Made by a program: the position numbers and the translations under genes. Positions 1-6,739 of a DNA stretch of 13,701 bases are shown in pieces. Within the stretch, counting starts at the first letter, position 1; every line of letters begins with the position of its first letter. The stretch covers positions 10,583 to 24,283 of the forward strand of contig DHTR01000047.1 of the NCBI GenBank assembly GCA_002408725.1, written 5' to 3'. The notes below the pieces were generated by a model. It searched no databases and had not been told where the DNA came from. It saw only the letters and a program-made list of their open reading frames with translations. This stretch comes from Pelotomaculum sp. UBA5255. Its GTDB lineage: Bacteria > Bacillota > Desulfotomaculia > Desulfotomaculales > Pelotomaculaceae.

Positions 1-905
1 GTCGGGTAAATGCCTCCAAGCAGCACAGATGCCACCAACAGCACCCCGATGCTGTAGACCACGAGCCTGAAACGGCGCAGGAAAAGGTTGATGATAATCG
101 CTATGGCACAGAGCAGGGCAATAACAGTTAGGGCGTTATAGGCCAGCAGTGTGGCGTGGGTTACCGTATATCCCGGTCCCCATACCGCACCGTGGTGGGC
201 AAAGAGCAGGGCGTAGCGCTCAAGTTGGTAACCTAAAGCTTTTAAAATAAAAAATATTGCAGCCAGGGAGGAAAGGTGATAGCGCGCGGCTATGCTCTGG
301 AAAAGCCCGCCCATGGTACCCTGGGTAACATTCACAAGGAGGTAGGCAACTGCGGTCCAGAAGGCAATAATCAGCAGCGCGGCGCTGGCAACCTTGTAAA
401 GAAACAGGAAAAAAGGCAGCCGGAAAACAAAAAATCCAATGTCCAGATTAAAGACCGGATCACTGATCCCAAAGGAGGTGGGGTGTAAAAATTTTTGCAG
501 CGTAACCCAGTCGCCTGACACCGAAAAGCTGAAAAGGAAGGCCATGATCAGGCTTAAGGCAGCAAACGCCAGCAGCAAGAGGCGGTTTGTCAGGAATTTG
601 CTCCAGGGTGAAGTCTGAATGGTTAAAAGATCATCTTCCTTTAAAACTGAGGCCTTTTGTGAAGCCTTGAGCAAGGGGCCACGGGTAAATAAAAGGTTTG
701 TAAATAACAAGATAAAGAATGCCACACCGACGCCAAGCCGGAGGCTCACATCAGAAAGAATGATGGTCATAAAGACGCGCTGGTATTGAAGAGATTGAAA
801 CCACAGCCAATCGGTGTAAAAGCGTGCTCCGGTAACGGAAAGCAAAATCAAAAGAACAAAGATGCCGACAAAAACGTAAAACACTCGCTGAAGATTATTC
901 TGCAA
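1..905 (-). CDS. UPF0182 family membrane protein, N-terminal 301 residues (3' end cut by window edge)
   Basis: An uninterrupted reading frame begins at TTG (905-903) and is still open at base 1. AGGAGG lies at 914-919, 8 nt before the TTG; the TTG 4 nt further upstream hits a stop after four codons, so 905 is the best start. The visible part is very hydrophobic, with membrane segments near residues 8-24, 52-74, 108-128, 155-192, 212-235, 250-276 and 281-300. UPF0182 (COG1615) hallmarks are visible: YTDWLWF at 30-36, a VFNLDIGFFVFRLP block at 151-164, and a GAVWGPGYT block at 239-247. Members are usually about 900 residues, so roughly two thirds is missing. The family is a large integral membrane protein with a big extracytoplasmic C-terminal part; its function is not known to me. 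It lies 102 bp downstream of the small zinc-ribbon gene on the same strand, across an AT-rich spacer. Confidence 0.88.
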   Translation of the reverse strand, partial: MQNNLQRVFYVFVGIFVLLILLSVTGARFYTDWLWFQSLQYQRVFMTIILSDVSLRLGVGVAFFILLFTNLLFTRGPLLKASQKASVLKEDDLLTIQTSPWSKFLTNRLLLLAFAALSLIMAFLFSFSVSGDWVTLQKFLHPTSFGISDPVFNLDIGFFVFRLPFFLFLYKVASAALLIIAFWTAVAYLLVNVTQGTMGGLFQSIAARYHLSSLAAIFFILKALGYQLERYALLFAHHGAVWGPGYTVTHATLLAYNALTVIALLCAIAIIINLFLRRFRLVVYSIGVLLVASVLLGGIYP

Positions 906-1007
906 GCAATTAACCTCCTAATTTATGCTATTTATAGTATTTGCTATATTACCGCTTATAATCTATATTAATTGCTGCTTTTGTTTAAATTGCAACTCCT
1001 TCTTTGC

Positions 1008-1187
1008 TTAAATGGGCCTGGGTACCTTCTGGGAACCGTCCGCCTCGTGCTTAAGCTTAGCCTCGCACATGGGACAAACCTGCAAGGGTTTCTTTTTGGG
1101 CATATCATCGTCATCTTCATCCATTGGATCGTTGCATACCAGTTCCTCTTCGATGGGCTTTCCGCAGAGCATGCAGCGCAATTTCAT
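1008..1187 (-). CDS. Small two-CxxC (zinc-ribbon-like) protein, DUF2197/YlaI-like
   Basis: A 59-aa protein starting MKLRCMLCGK. It carries two CxxC pairs (C5/C8 and C38/C41), the usual arrangement of a small zinc ribbon. Between them is a strongly acidic stretch (D20-D28) followed by a short basic patch (KKK 31-33). The ATG at 1187 is preceded by GGGGGTGA at good spacing. A TTG six codons upstream (1205) lies in the same frame but sits before that ribosome binding site, so it is less likely. The length and the opening MKxRCMLC pattern resemble the DUF2197 family (B. subtilis YlaI), of unknown function. A TATAAA at 1221-1226 (minus strand) could be its -10 box, without a convincing -35. Metal binding is inferred from the cysteines only. 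Confidence 0.72.
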   Translation of the reverse strand: MKLRCMLCGKPIEEELVCNDPMDEDDDDMPKKKPLQVCPMCEAKLKHEADGSQKVPRPI

Positions 1188-1293
1188 AAAAATCACCCCC
1201 AGCAACTAATTATTTACTTATTTATAGCCTAATTTCGATAAGACTTGCGTTGATTCCTGCCCCTATTAAAAATATCGGGCCTGTTCTGGAAAA

Positions 1294-1335
1294 CACCTGG
1301 AGACCGGGGAGAAAAAGAACCCCAGTCTCCAGGTG
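1294..1335 (-). terminator. Intrinsic terminator after ddl-deoC
   Basis: An 11-bp perfect stem (1294-1304 with 1325-1335) continues, after a single C/A mismatch, into 4 more G:C pairs (1306-1309 with 1320-1323) around a 10-nt loop. On the minus strand the stem is followed by TTTT. It lies 24 bp beyond the deoC stop, as expected for the end of that transcript. The U-tract is short, so efficiency is uncertain. Confidence 0.75.
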
Positions 1336-1358
1336 AAAGGACTTCTACGCTCGTGAAG

Positions 1359-2057
1359 CTAGTCTATCTGATTTATAATGATGACTCCCGAACTAGTGCC
1401 CAACCGGTTCGCACCTGCCGCGACCATGTCCCGTGCCGTGCCTAAATCGCGAATTCCACCCGACGCCTTGACGCCCACACCCGGCCCCACTGTACGCCTT
1501 AAAAGTGCTACATCCTGCACAGTTGCGCCACTTTTCCCAAAGCCGGTGGAGGTCTTTACGAAACTTGCCCCCGCCGACACGGCCAGCCGGCAGGCCTCGA
1601 TTTTCTCCCCATCAGTTAAAAGACAGGTTTCCAGGATGACCTTTATGACAGTGCCGGGGTTTTCCCTGCGGGCCGCCCGCACGACCCCTTCCAGGTCTTC
1701 TTGAACCTGTTCCCGCTGTCCTCCCAGGAATAAACCGGCATTCATCACCACATCCACTTCAGAGGCGCCCGCCCGAACAGACAAGGTTGCCTCCAGCGCT
1801 TTCACGGAGGGGTCATTGGCCCCCAGGGGAAATCCAACCACCGCGCAGACAGCGACGGGCGAGCCGGCCAGGGCCTTGAACGCAGTGGCAACATAGCACG
1901 AATGAACACAGACTGAGGCAAACCCGTATTCTTTTGCCTGGCCACAGAGCTCTACAATGTCGTCCGGCGTCGCCTCCGGTTTCAAGAGGGTATGGTCAAT
2001 CAGGCGGGCCAGCCCGGATTTAGATAAATAAGCATTCTTAATGCTGCCGGCAGTCAA
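1359..2057 (-). CDS. deoC: Deoxyribose-phosphate aldolase DeoC
   Basis: Cleaves 2-deoxy-D-ribose 5-phosphate to acetaldehyde and glyceraldehyde 3-phosphate, in cytoplasmic deoxynucleoside catabolism. The 232-aa length fits the short bacterial class. The expected active-site residues are visible: IDHTLLKP at 20-27, Asp102 in VDVVMN, the Schiff-base Lys168 in FVKTSTGFG, and Lys197 in GVKASGGIRD. The start is TTG at 2057, overlapping the ddl stop as TTGA (4 nt). There is no strong ribosome binding site of its own, so translation is probably coupled to ddl. No other deo gene (deoA, deoD, deoB) is in the window, so its link to nucleoside use here is inferred from the family alone. Confidence 0.96.
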   Translation of the reverse strand: MTAGSIKNAYLSKSGLARLIDHTLLKPEATPDDIVELCGQAKEYGFASVCVHSCYVATAFKALAGSPVAVCAVVGFPLGANDPSVKALEATLSVRAGASEVDVVMNAGLFLGGQREQVQEDLEGVVRAARRENPGTVIKVILETCLLTDGEKIEACRLAVSAGASFVKTSTGFGKSGATVQDVALLRRTVGPGVGVKASGGIRDLGTARDMVAAGANRLGTSSGVIIINQID

Positions 2058-2992
2058 TTTTCCAGAGCCAGCCTGACAAGTTGATCAACGAGCTGGGTGA
2101 ACTCGATACCTGCCGCCCTGGCGGCATCCGGAAAGAGACTGGTAGCGGTCATCCCCGGGATAGTATTGACCTCGAGGATATAGGCGCTGCCCTCTTGGTC
2201 GACCAAAAAGTCAACCCTGGCCAACCCCCGGCAGTCAAGGGCTTTAAAGGTGCGGACAGCCAGTTCCTTCACAACTGCTTGCTGTTCCTCCGGAATCCGC
2301 GGCGGTATAATATGATCGCTCATTCCCACGGTGTATTTAGCCTCGTAATCGTACACCCCGGTCGCCGATACAATCTCAATCAGGGGCAGGGCTATCGGGT
2401 TGTCATTCCCCAGCACCGAGGCCGTCACTTCCACGCCCTCGACAAACTGTTCCACGAGGGCAACCCGGTCGTAACGATAGGCCAATTCCAGCGCCTGGAC
2501 AAGATCATCTTTCCTGTGGACAAAGGCAATACCGATAGTAGAGCCCTGCTTAGGCGCCTTCACAACGAGAGGCAGGCCCATTTCCAGAAGCACCTTTTCT
2601 GCGATTTCCGGAAACCCTGCGCTTAAGGCATCTTTTTGCTTGACCTGCATAAAGCGCGGTGTCGGCAGACCTTCATAAAGAAGGATCTTTTTTGTTGCGA
2701 TTTTATCAATCGCCAGGGCACTGGCCAGCACACCCGGGCCGGTATACGGGATATCCAGCATCTCAAGCATTCCCTGAATGGTCCCATCCTCCCCGAACCG
2801 GCCGTGCAGGGCCAGGAAAGCAACCTCGACGCCTTCTTCCTTGAGCCTTTCAACGATATCAAAACCTACGTCGATTTTCACCACCTCGTAACCTGCCTTC
2901 ACCAGTGCCTGGTAAATTGCTTCCCCGGTCCTCAGGGACACCTCCCGCTCGGCCGAGCGCCCACCCATCAAAACACCAATTTTGGGTGCCAT
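2054..2992 (-). CDS. ddl: D-alanine--D-alanine ligase
   Basis: ATP-dependent ligation of two D-alanines to give the dipeptide that caps the peptidoglycan precursor stem; cytoplasmic ATP-grasp enzyme. The 312-aa length is typical. Motifs in order: GGRSAEREVSL at 10-20 (Glu15 conserved), HGRFGEDGTIQG at 63-74, KAPKQGSTIG at 145-154 (ATP-binding loop), the omega loop YDYEAKY at 214-220, and DFLVD...EVNTIPGMT at 261-282. The Lys219-Tyr220 pair is the D-Ala-D-Ala type; D-lactate ligases usually carry Phe at this tyrosine. The ATG at 2992 is chosen because GAGGTG lies 6 nt upstream and because further 5' extension (to 3139) would run into the tRNA gene and its promoter. A possible -10 box (TATAAT, minus strand) lies at 3027-3032 with a poor -35. 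Overlaps deoC by 4 nt. Confidence 0.96.
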   Translation of the reverse strand: MAPKIGVLMGGRSAEREVSLRTGEAIYQALVKAGYEVVKIDVGFDIVERLKEEGVEVAFLALHGRFGEDGTIQGMLEMLDIPYTGPGVLASALAIDKIATKKILLYEGLPTPRFMQVKQKDALSAGFPEIAEKVLLEMGLPLVVKAPKQGSTIGIAFVHRKDDLVQALELAYRYDRVALVEQFVEGVEVTASVLGNDNPIALPLIEIVSATGVYDYEAKYTVGMSDHIIPPRIPEEQQAVVKELAVRTFKALDCRGLARVDFLVDQEGSAYILEVNTIPGMTATSLFPDAARAAGIEFTQLVDQLVRLALEN

Positions 2993-3074
2993 TGCCTTCA
3001 CCTCAACTCTTCCTTTATTAGTCTTAATTATATTCAATTCACGACTTGAAAATCCTGCGTTAAAGTGTTTTCTC

Positions 3075-3103
3075 TTGACGGGAAGAGATATTTTTAATAT
3101 AAT
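3075..3103 (+). promoter_or_regulatory. Sigma-A-type promoter of tRNA-Trp
   Basis: TTGACG (3075-3080), a 17-bp spacer, and a perfect TATAAT (3098-3103). The predicted start near 3110 is about 15 nt before the tRNA. It lies back to back with the probable ddl promoter. Confidence 0.85.
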
Positions 3104-3124
3104 ATTCTTCACGGGAAAGAACAT

Positions 3125-3200
3125 AGGGGTGTAGCTCAATTGGTAGAGCGCTGGTCTCCAAAACCAGGTGTTGCAGGTTCGAGTCCTGTCACCCCTGCCA
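3125..3200 (+). tRNA. trnW: tRNA-Trp (anticodon CCA)
   Basis: A complete cloverleaf can be drawn. The acceptor stem AGGGGTG (3125-3131) pairs with CACCCCT (3190-3196), with discriminator G3197 and an encoded CCA (3198-3200). The D arm has a GCTC/GAGC stem, the anticodon stem is CTGGT/ACCAG around loop CTCCAAA with anticodon CCA, and the T loop is TTCGAGT. It decodes UGG. It is the only plus-strand gene among minus-strand genes on this side of the window, with its own promoter and a hairpin 10 nt downstream, so it is a one-gene unit. Confidence 0.97.
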
Positions 3201-3210
3201 TAGAACAGAT

Positions 3211-3244
3211 TTAGAGGCGCCTTGGGAAGATGGGGCGCCTCTAA
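3211..3244 (+). terminator. Hairpin behind tRNA-Trp, probable terminator
   Basis: A perfect 11-bp inverted repeat (3211-3221 with 3234-3244, core AGAGGCGCC/GGCGCCTCT) around a 12-nt loop, starting 10 nt after the CCA end. The following sequence is AT-rich but lacks a clean T run. It lies between the convergent tRNA and EF-G genes and could act on both transcripts. Confidence 0.6.
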
Positions 3245-3249
3245 TATTT

Positions 3250-3277
3250 ATGAAGCGCCACCAGCGCAGCGCTTCAT
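3250..3277. terminator. Second hairpin between tRNA-Trp and the EF-G gene
   Basis: A perfect 9-bp stem, ATGAAGCGC (3250-3258) with GCGCTTCAT (3269-3277), around a 10-nt loop. It lies only 5 nt beyond the previous hairpin and 57 bp from the EF-G stop. No T run follows on either strand. It may be an end-of-transcript structure for the EF-G mRNA; a terminator role is inferred. Confidence 0.4.
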
Positions 3278-3333
3278 TCCTGCCTGTATTCACCTTAAAA
3301 ACGATCGATAATGTATTTCTTTTTTTACTATTT

Positions 3334-5343
3334 TTAGGCTTCTGGATCGGCTTTGGCCTTTTTAATAATATCATCTGCCAATCGACCGGGTACCTCTTCA
3401 TAGCTGCTGAATTCCATCGTGAAGGAGCCGCGGCCCTGGGTCATGGATTTCAGGTCGATGGCGTAGCGATACATCTCGGAGAGCGGAACCGTGGCCTTAA
3501 TCAGGGTTTGTTTTCCAATGGGCTCAGTGCCCAGCACGCGACCACGCTTGGTGTTAAAATCACTGATAATATCCCCCATATAGTTGTCGGGAATCATCAC
3601 TTCCACGTTCATAATCGGTTCCAAGAGCGCGGGCTTGGCCTGCAGGGCGCCTTTCTTGAATGCTAGGGAGGCAGCAATTTTGAAAGCCAATTCAGAAGAG
3701 TCTACATTATGGTAAGAGCCGTCGTAAAGGGTTGCCTTGACCCCGGTGGTGGGGTAGCCGGCCAAAACCCCTTCAGCCATGACCTCCCGAAGACCCTTCT
3801 CTACGGCCGGAAAGTATTGCCTGGGAACAGAACCTCCAAAGACTTCCTCGGCAAAGACAAATTCATCATCAGAGTTTGGTTCAAAGCGAATCCAGACGTG
3901 ACCGTACTGGCCCCGGCCGCCGGATTGCTTCTTGTGTTTCCCTTCCACTTCAACCTTGGCCCGAATGGTTTCCCTGTAGGGGACTTTGGGGTCGGTCATT
4001 ACAACTTCCACGCCGTATTTCCGCTTCAGCTTTTCCACCATGATGTTCAGGTGCAGTTCACCCATACCGATAAGCAGGGTTTGCTTCGTTTCGGTATTCT
4101 TCTCAATACGCAGGGTCGGGTCTTCTTCCAGAACCTTAAAAACGGCGTCCCCTAATTTATCTTCATCATTTTTACTCTTAGGCGCAATGGCAACGGTTAG
4201 GGTGGGCGTCGGAAATTCAATTCCCTCCAAAACAACAGGCTTATCCTTATCACACAGGGTATCCCCCGTGGCGGTGTCCTGAAGTTTTACCACCACAGCC
4301 AGATCGCCGCAGGGAACAACATCGGTCTGAACCGAAGTTTTGCCGCGAACGTAAAGAACGTTTCCGATTTTTTCTGTCTTTTCTTTTTTACTGTTATATA
4401 CAATGTTATCGCTCTTGAATTTGCCGCTGAATACGCGCAGGAAGTTCATTTTACCGACATAGGGGTCGGCAATGGTTTTAAACACCAGGGCCGCCATCGG
4501 TCCGCTTTCCTCTTTGGGGGCAGGCAAGTAATCATTCACCACATTCAGCAACTGGACGATACCGGTATTCTTCGTGGCAGAGCCAGCCAGCACCAGGACA
4601 ACTTTCCCCATAGCAACTGTTTTCTTAAGGCCCTCTTTAATTTCATCCGGAGTTAATTCTTCTCCCTCCAGGTACTTCATAGTCAAGTCATCATCGCCCT
4701 CGGCTGCAGCCTCAATTAACTGTTCCCGATACGCGGCAACCTCGTCCGCTATGTCTCCGGGCACTTCTGATTCTTTCCCTTTACCTTCCCCGGTGTAGGC
4801 TTTTTCGTTAATAATGTCGACTACACCGGCAAATGTATTAAAAGATCCGATGGGAATTTGAATGGGAACAAAGCTCGCCTTAAACTTCGACTTGAGATTG
4901 TCGAGAACCTTATCAAAATTAGCGTTTTCACGATCCATCTTGTTAATATAAACAATCCTGGGGAGGTCATAAGCATCCGCGATGTCCCAGATTACTTCAT
5001 GCTGCACCTCGACACCGTCAACGGCTGAAACAACAAACATTGCGGCATCAGAAACCCTCAGGGCACCCTTTACCTCACCAATAAAATCCGAAAAGCCGGG
5101 AGTATCCAGCAAGTTGATCTTTACGCCGTTCCATTCGCAAGGAACCAGGCTGGTATGAACGGTAATCTGCCTCGCCGTTTCCTCCGGATGATAATCGGAA
5201 GCCGTTGTGCCATCCTCTATCCTGCCCAGACGGGAAAGCACCCCGGTATTATAGAGCATCGCCTCTACCAGGGAGGTTTTACCAGCACCACCGTGTGCGA
5301 CTACCCCCAGGTTGCGTATTTGCCCGGTTTGATAGTTTTTCAA
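3334..5343 (-). CDS. fusA: Elongation factor G-like translation GTPase (EF-G2 type)
   Basis: A 669-aa protein with full EF-G architecture: GTPase domain (about 1-275), domain II (about 285-375), then domains III-V. EF-G moves tRNA-mRNA on the ribosome and, with RRF, splits ribosomes. GTPase motifs: P-loop AHGGAGKT (16-23), switch-I threonine T61 in ARQIT, DTPGF (80-84) and NKMD (134-137). Two departures from classical EF-G are visible: AHGGAGKT for AHIDAGKT, and Phe84 where the catalytic His of DTPGH is expected. Both point to the paralogous EF-G2-like group, so this may not be the main translocase, which usually lies in the str operon with rpsL/rpsG/tuf; those genes are absent here. The start is TTG at 5343 with AAGGAGG 8 nt upstream. 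It appears monocistronic, convergent with tRNA-Trp. Confidence 0.92.
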   Translation of the reverse strand: MKNYQTGQIRNLGVVAHGGAGKTSLVEAMLYNTGVLSRLGRIEDGTTASDYHPEETARQITVHTSLVPCEWNGVKINLLDTPGFSDFIGEVKGALRVSDAAMFVVSAVDGVEVQHEVIWDIADAYDLPRIVYINKMDRENANFDKVLDNLKSKFKASFVPIQIPIGSFNTFAGVVDIINEKAYTGEGKGKESEVPGDIADEVAAYREQLIEAAAEGDDDLTMKYLEGEELTPDEIKEGLKKTVAMGKVVLVLAGSATKNTGIVQLLNVVNDYLPAPKEESGPMAALVFKTIADPYVGKMNFLRVFSGKFKSDNIVYNSKKEKTEKIGNVLYVRGKTSVQTDVVPCGDLAVVVKLQDTATGDTLCDKDKPVVLEGIEFPTPTLTVAIAPKSKNDEDKLGDAVFKVLEEDPTLRIEKNTETKQTLLIGMGELHLNIMVEKLKRKYGVEVVMTDPKVPYRETIRAKVEVEGKHKKQSGGRGQYGHVWIRFEPNSDDEFVFAEEVFGGSVPRQYFPAVEKGLREVMAEGVLAGYPTTGVKATLYDGSYHNVDSSELAFKIAASLAFKKGALQAKPALLEPIMNVEVMIPDNYMGDIISDFNTKRGRVLGTEPIGKQTLIKATVPLSEMYRYAIDLKSMTQGRGSFTMEFSSYEEVPGRLADDIIKKAKADPEA

Positions 5344-5718
5344 AATATATGCCTCCTTTTGTAAATAATGGTTTCCCTAAATGTCTCTTTCTATACTTAC
5401 ACAAATTGAAATTGGACATTTCTGGGTTTAAAACAAAAAGAACCCCTGAGGGGGCCGCCTTGTTTGCTGCAACTAAACGCCTCAAGTATGTGCCGAATAC
5501 AAATCATATTATTAAATTATTTCTACAGTGAAATATCAAAATCCTTGTTTCTCAAAAAATAAGTTTCTTTCCTAACCAGAAAACTATTTTCCCAACATAG
5601 GTAAATAGAGGATGCATAGACATAAACCGAAAGTATTTCTCCCGATCCTGCCACGATCCTGTGCGAATGGGCTATAACAGGTTTAAGTAAGCATAAAGAT
5701 GAACAACCTCGCCGGGCT
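5344..5718. other. Gene-free gap upstream of the EF-G gene
   Basis: A 375-bp stretch between surE and the EF-G gene. It is AT-rich and I see no convincing gene on either strand. It holds the EF-G ribosome binding site (AAGGAGG near 5352-5358, read on minus), presumably its promoter (no good -35/-10 pair was found), a short G/C hairpin at 5443-5453, and two copies of CGATCCTG 11 bp apart at about 5643-5661. Confidence 0.6.
5431..5453 (-). terminator. Weak terminator-like element after surE
   Basis: On the minus strand a 4-bp C:G stem with a 3-nt loop (5443-5453) is followed by a T-rich run, TTCTTTTTGTTTT. The stem is short and it lies about 265 bp beyond the surE stop, so this is tentative. 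Confidence 0.3.
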
Positions 5719-6477
5719 TTAACCTTCTAATCTCCGGAGCATTAGTTTCAGGCTTTCCAGGTACGGGTAGTCTGTCAGGTCAAAATGGACCGGCGTAATG
5801 GAGGCATAACCTTCCCTGATGGCATAAACATCGGTGTCAGGGTCGTCTTCATCCACATCAAAAGGTTCGCCAGCCATCCAAAAATAAACCCTTCCCCGGG
5901 GATCCGTCCTCTTGTCAAAAATATTCACATAGCGCCTGTGGCCGAGCCGGGTGACCCGGATGCCACGAAACGGTCCGGGGGGCACATTAATGTTTAATAG
6001 CGTATGGGGGGGGAGTTCCCCTCCCAGCTTGGCAACCAACCCCCGGACCAGCTTCCCTGCAAAGGAAAAGTCGTGGGACTCGTAGCTGGTTAGTGAAACC
6101 GCTATAGCCGGCAGCCCGTTGATAGTGCCCTCAATTGCCGCAGAGACAGTCCCGGAATACAGAACATCCGTCCCCAGGTTCGACCCTTGATTGATGCCTG
6201 AAATCACGATGTCCGGAGGACCCGGCAGCAAGGCTTCCAAACCAAGTTTGACACAGTCTGCCGGGGTTCCATCTACGGCCCAACCTTTCGTTCTACTGTC
6301 CGGGTAAGTCCACTCCTTTACTCTCAGGGGCCTGTGCATGGTAATTTTGTGGCCGGTTGCGCTTCTCTCCCGGTCCGGAGCTACGACATAGATCTCATTT
6401 TCTTGCTCAAGGTCCATCCTTAGCTGATTGATCCCTTCTGCCTGGATGCCGTCATCATTACTGATTAAAATGCGCAT
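5719..6477 (-). CDS. surE: 5'/3'-nucleotidase SurE
   Basis: Metal-dependent phosphatase that removes phosphate from nucleoside 5'- and 3'-monophosphates and, in some members, from short polyphosphate; cytoplasmic stress/survival protein. The 252-aa length is typical. The opening MRILISNDDG gives the metal ligands Asp8 and Asp9; Ser39 lies in APDRERSATGHK (34-44), and the fourth ligand Asn96 in ISGINQGSN (92-100). TDVLYSGTVSAA follows as expected. The ATG at 6477 has GGAGAG 6 nt upstream. It lies 12 nt after the small DUF4264 gene, so the two are probably co-transcribed. The pcm gene that accompanies surE in proteobacteria is absent. Confidence 0.96.
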   Translation of the reverse strand: MRILISNDDGIQAEGINQLRMDLEQENEIYVVAPDRERSATGHKITMHRPLRVKEWTYPDSRTKGWAVDGTPADCVKLGLEALLPGPPDIVISGINQGSNLGTDVLYSGTVSAAIEGTINGLPAIAVSLTSYESHDFSFAGKLVRGLVAKLGGELPPHTLLNINVPPGPFRGIRVTRLGHRRYVNIFDKRTDPRGRVYFWMAGEPFDVDEDDPDTDVYAIREGYASITPVHFDLTDYPYLESLKLMLRRLEG

Positions 6478-6489
6478 AAAATCTCTCCA

Positions 6490-6666
6490 TTAAGTTTCAT
6501 ATATGGAAATGGTCATGGTTCCTTGTTGGGTGTCCTTGGTAAGGCCAAAGATAACTTTTCTGTCTTTCAGGTTTTTATTTAAAAAGTCCACTACCTTATA
6601 CATCTCGTCATAAGATTTAAAGGTTTTAACGGAAATTAACTCTAGTTTACTGGGGTGGTTTTCCAC
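6490..6666 (-). CDS. DUF4264 (YpmA-like) small protein
   Basis: A 58-aa protein from GTG (6666-6664) to TAA (6492-6490), with AAGGAGG 6-7 nt before the start. The sequence carries the pattern I associate with DUF4264/B. subtilis YpmA: YKVVDFLNKNLKD at 23-35, then FGLTKD at 40-45, ending in ISIYET at 53-58. No membrane segment or signal peptide; predicted to be a small mixed alpha/beta cytoplasmic protein. The function of the family is unknown to me. It lies 73 nt downstream of folE and 12 nt upstream of surE, so it may be the first gene of a surE unit or a continuation of the que operon. It is short enough to be missed by length-filtered gene callers. Confidence 0.82.
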   Translation of the reverse strand: MENHPSKLELISVKTFKSYDEMYKVVDFLNKNLKDRKVIFGLTKDTQQGTMTISIYET

Positions 6667-6739
6667 GTACGTCCTCCTTAAACACGCGTGCTCACTTTAA
6701 AAGTAAAGTCTGAAGTCATTGAACTTCTCCAGCAACGTG

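Noticed and set aside
276..488. Plus-strand open frame of 70 codons
   Set aside because: It lies inside the UPF0182 gene on the opposite strand, which has clear family motifs; this frame matches nothing and is low-complexity and hydrophilic.
786..1232. Plus-strand frames near the left end
   Set aside because: They are antisense to the UPF0182 start, the intergenic spacer and the two-CxxC gene, with no ribosome binding site or recognisable product.
2081..3049. Several plus-strand frames of 60-181 codons opposite ddl
   Set aside because: Antisense shadows of a GC-rich conserved gene; no family resemblance and no translation signals.
2993..3139. N-terminal extension of the ddl frame by 49 residues
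   Set aside because: It runs through the tRNA-Trp gene start and both promoters, has no ribosome binding site, and the Ddl family begins at the MAPKIGVLMGG position.
3125..3200. tRNA-Trp as an integration site
   Set aside because: No integrase, no repeated 3' tRNA end downstream and no foreign-looking genes nearby.
3709..4282. Plus-strand frames opposite the EF-G gene
   Set aside because: Antisense to a gene with unmistakable EF-G motifs; no ribosome binding site.
5205..5531. Plus-strand 108-codon frame reaching into the gap upstream of the EF-G gene
   Set aside because: About half is antisense to the EF-G N-terminus and the rest is AT-rich sequence; composition is not protein-like and there is no ribosome binding site.
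6711..6726. GAAGT/ACTTC inverted repeat as a folE terminator
   Set aside because: Only a 5-bp A/T-containing stem with no T run; too weak to call.
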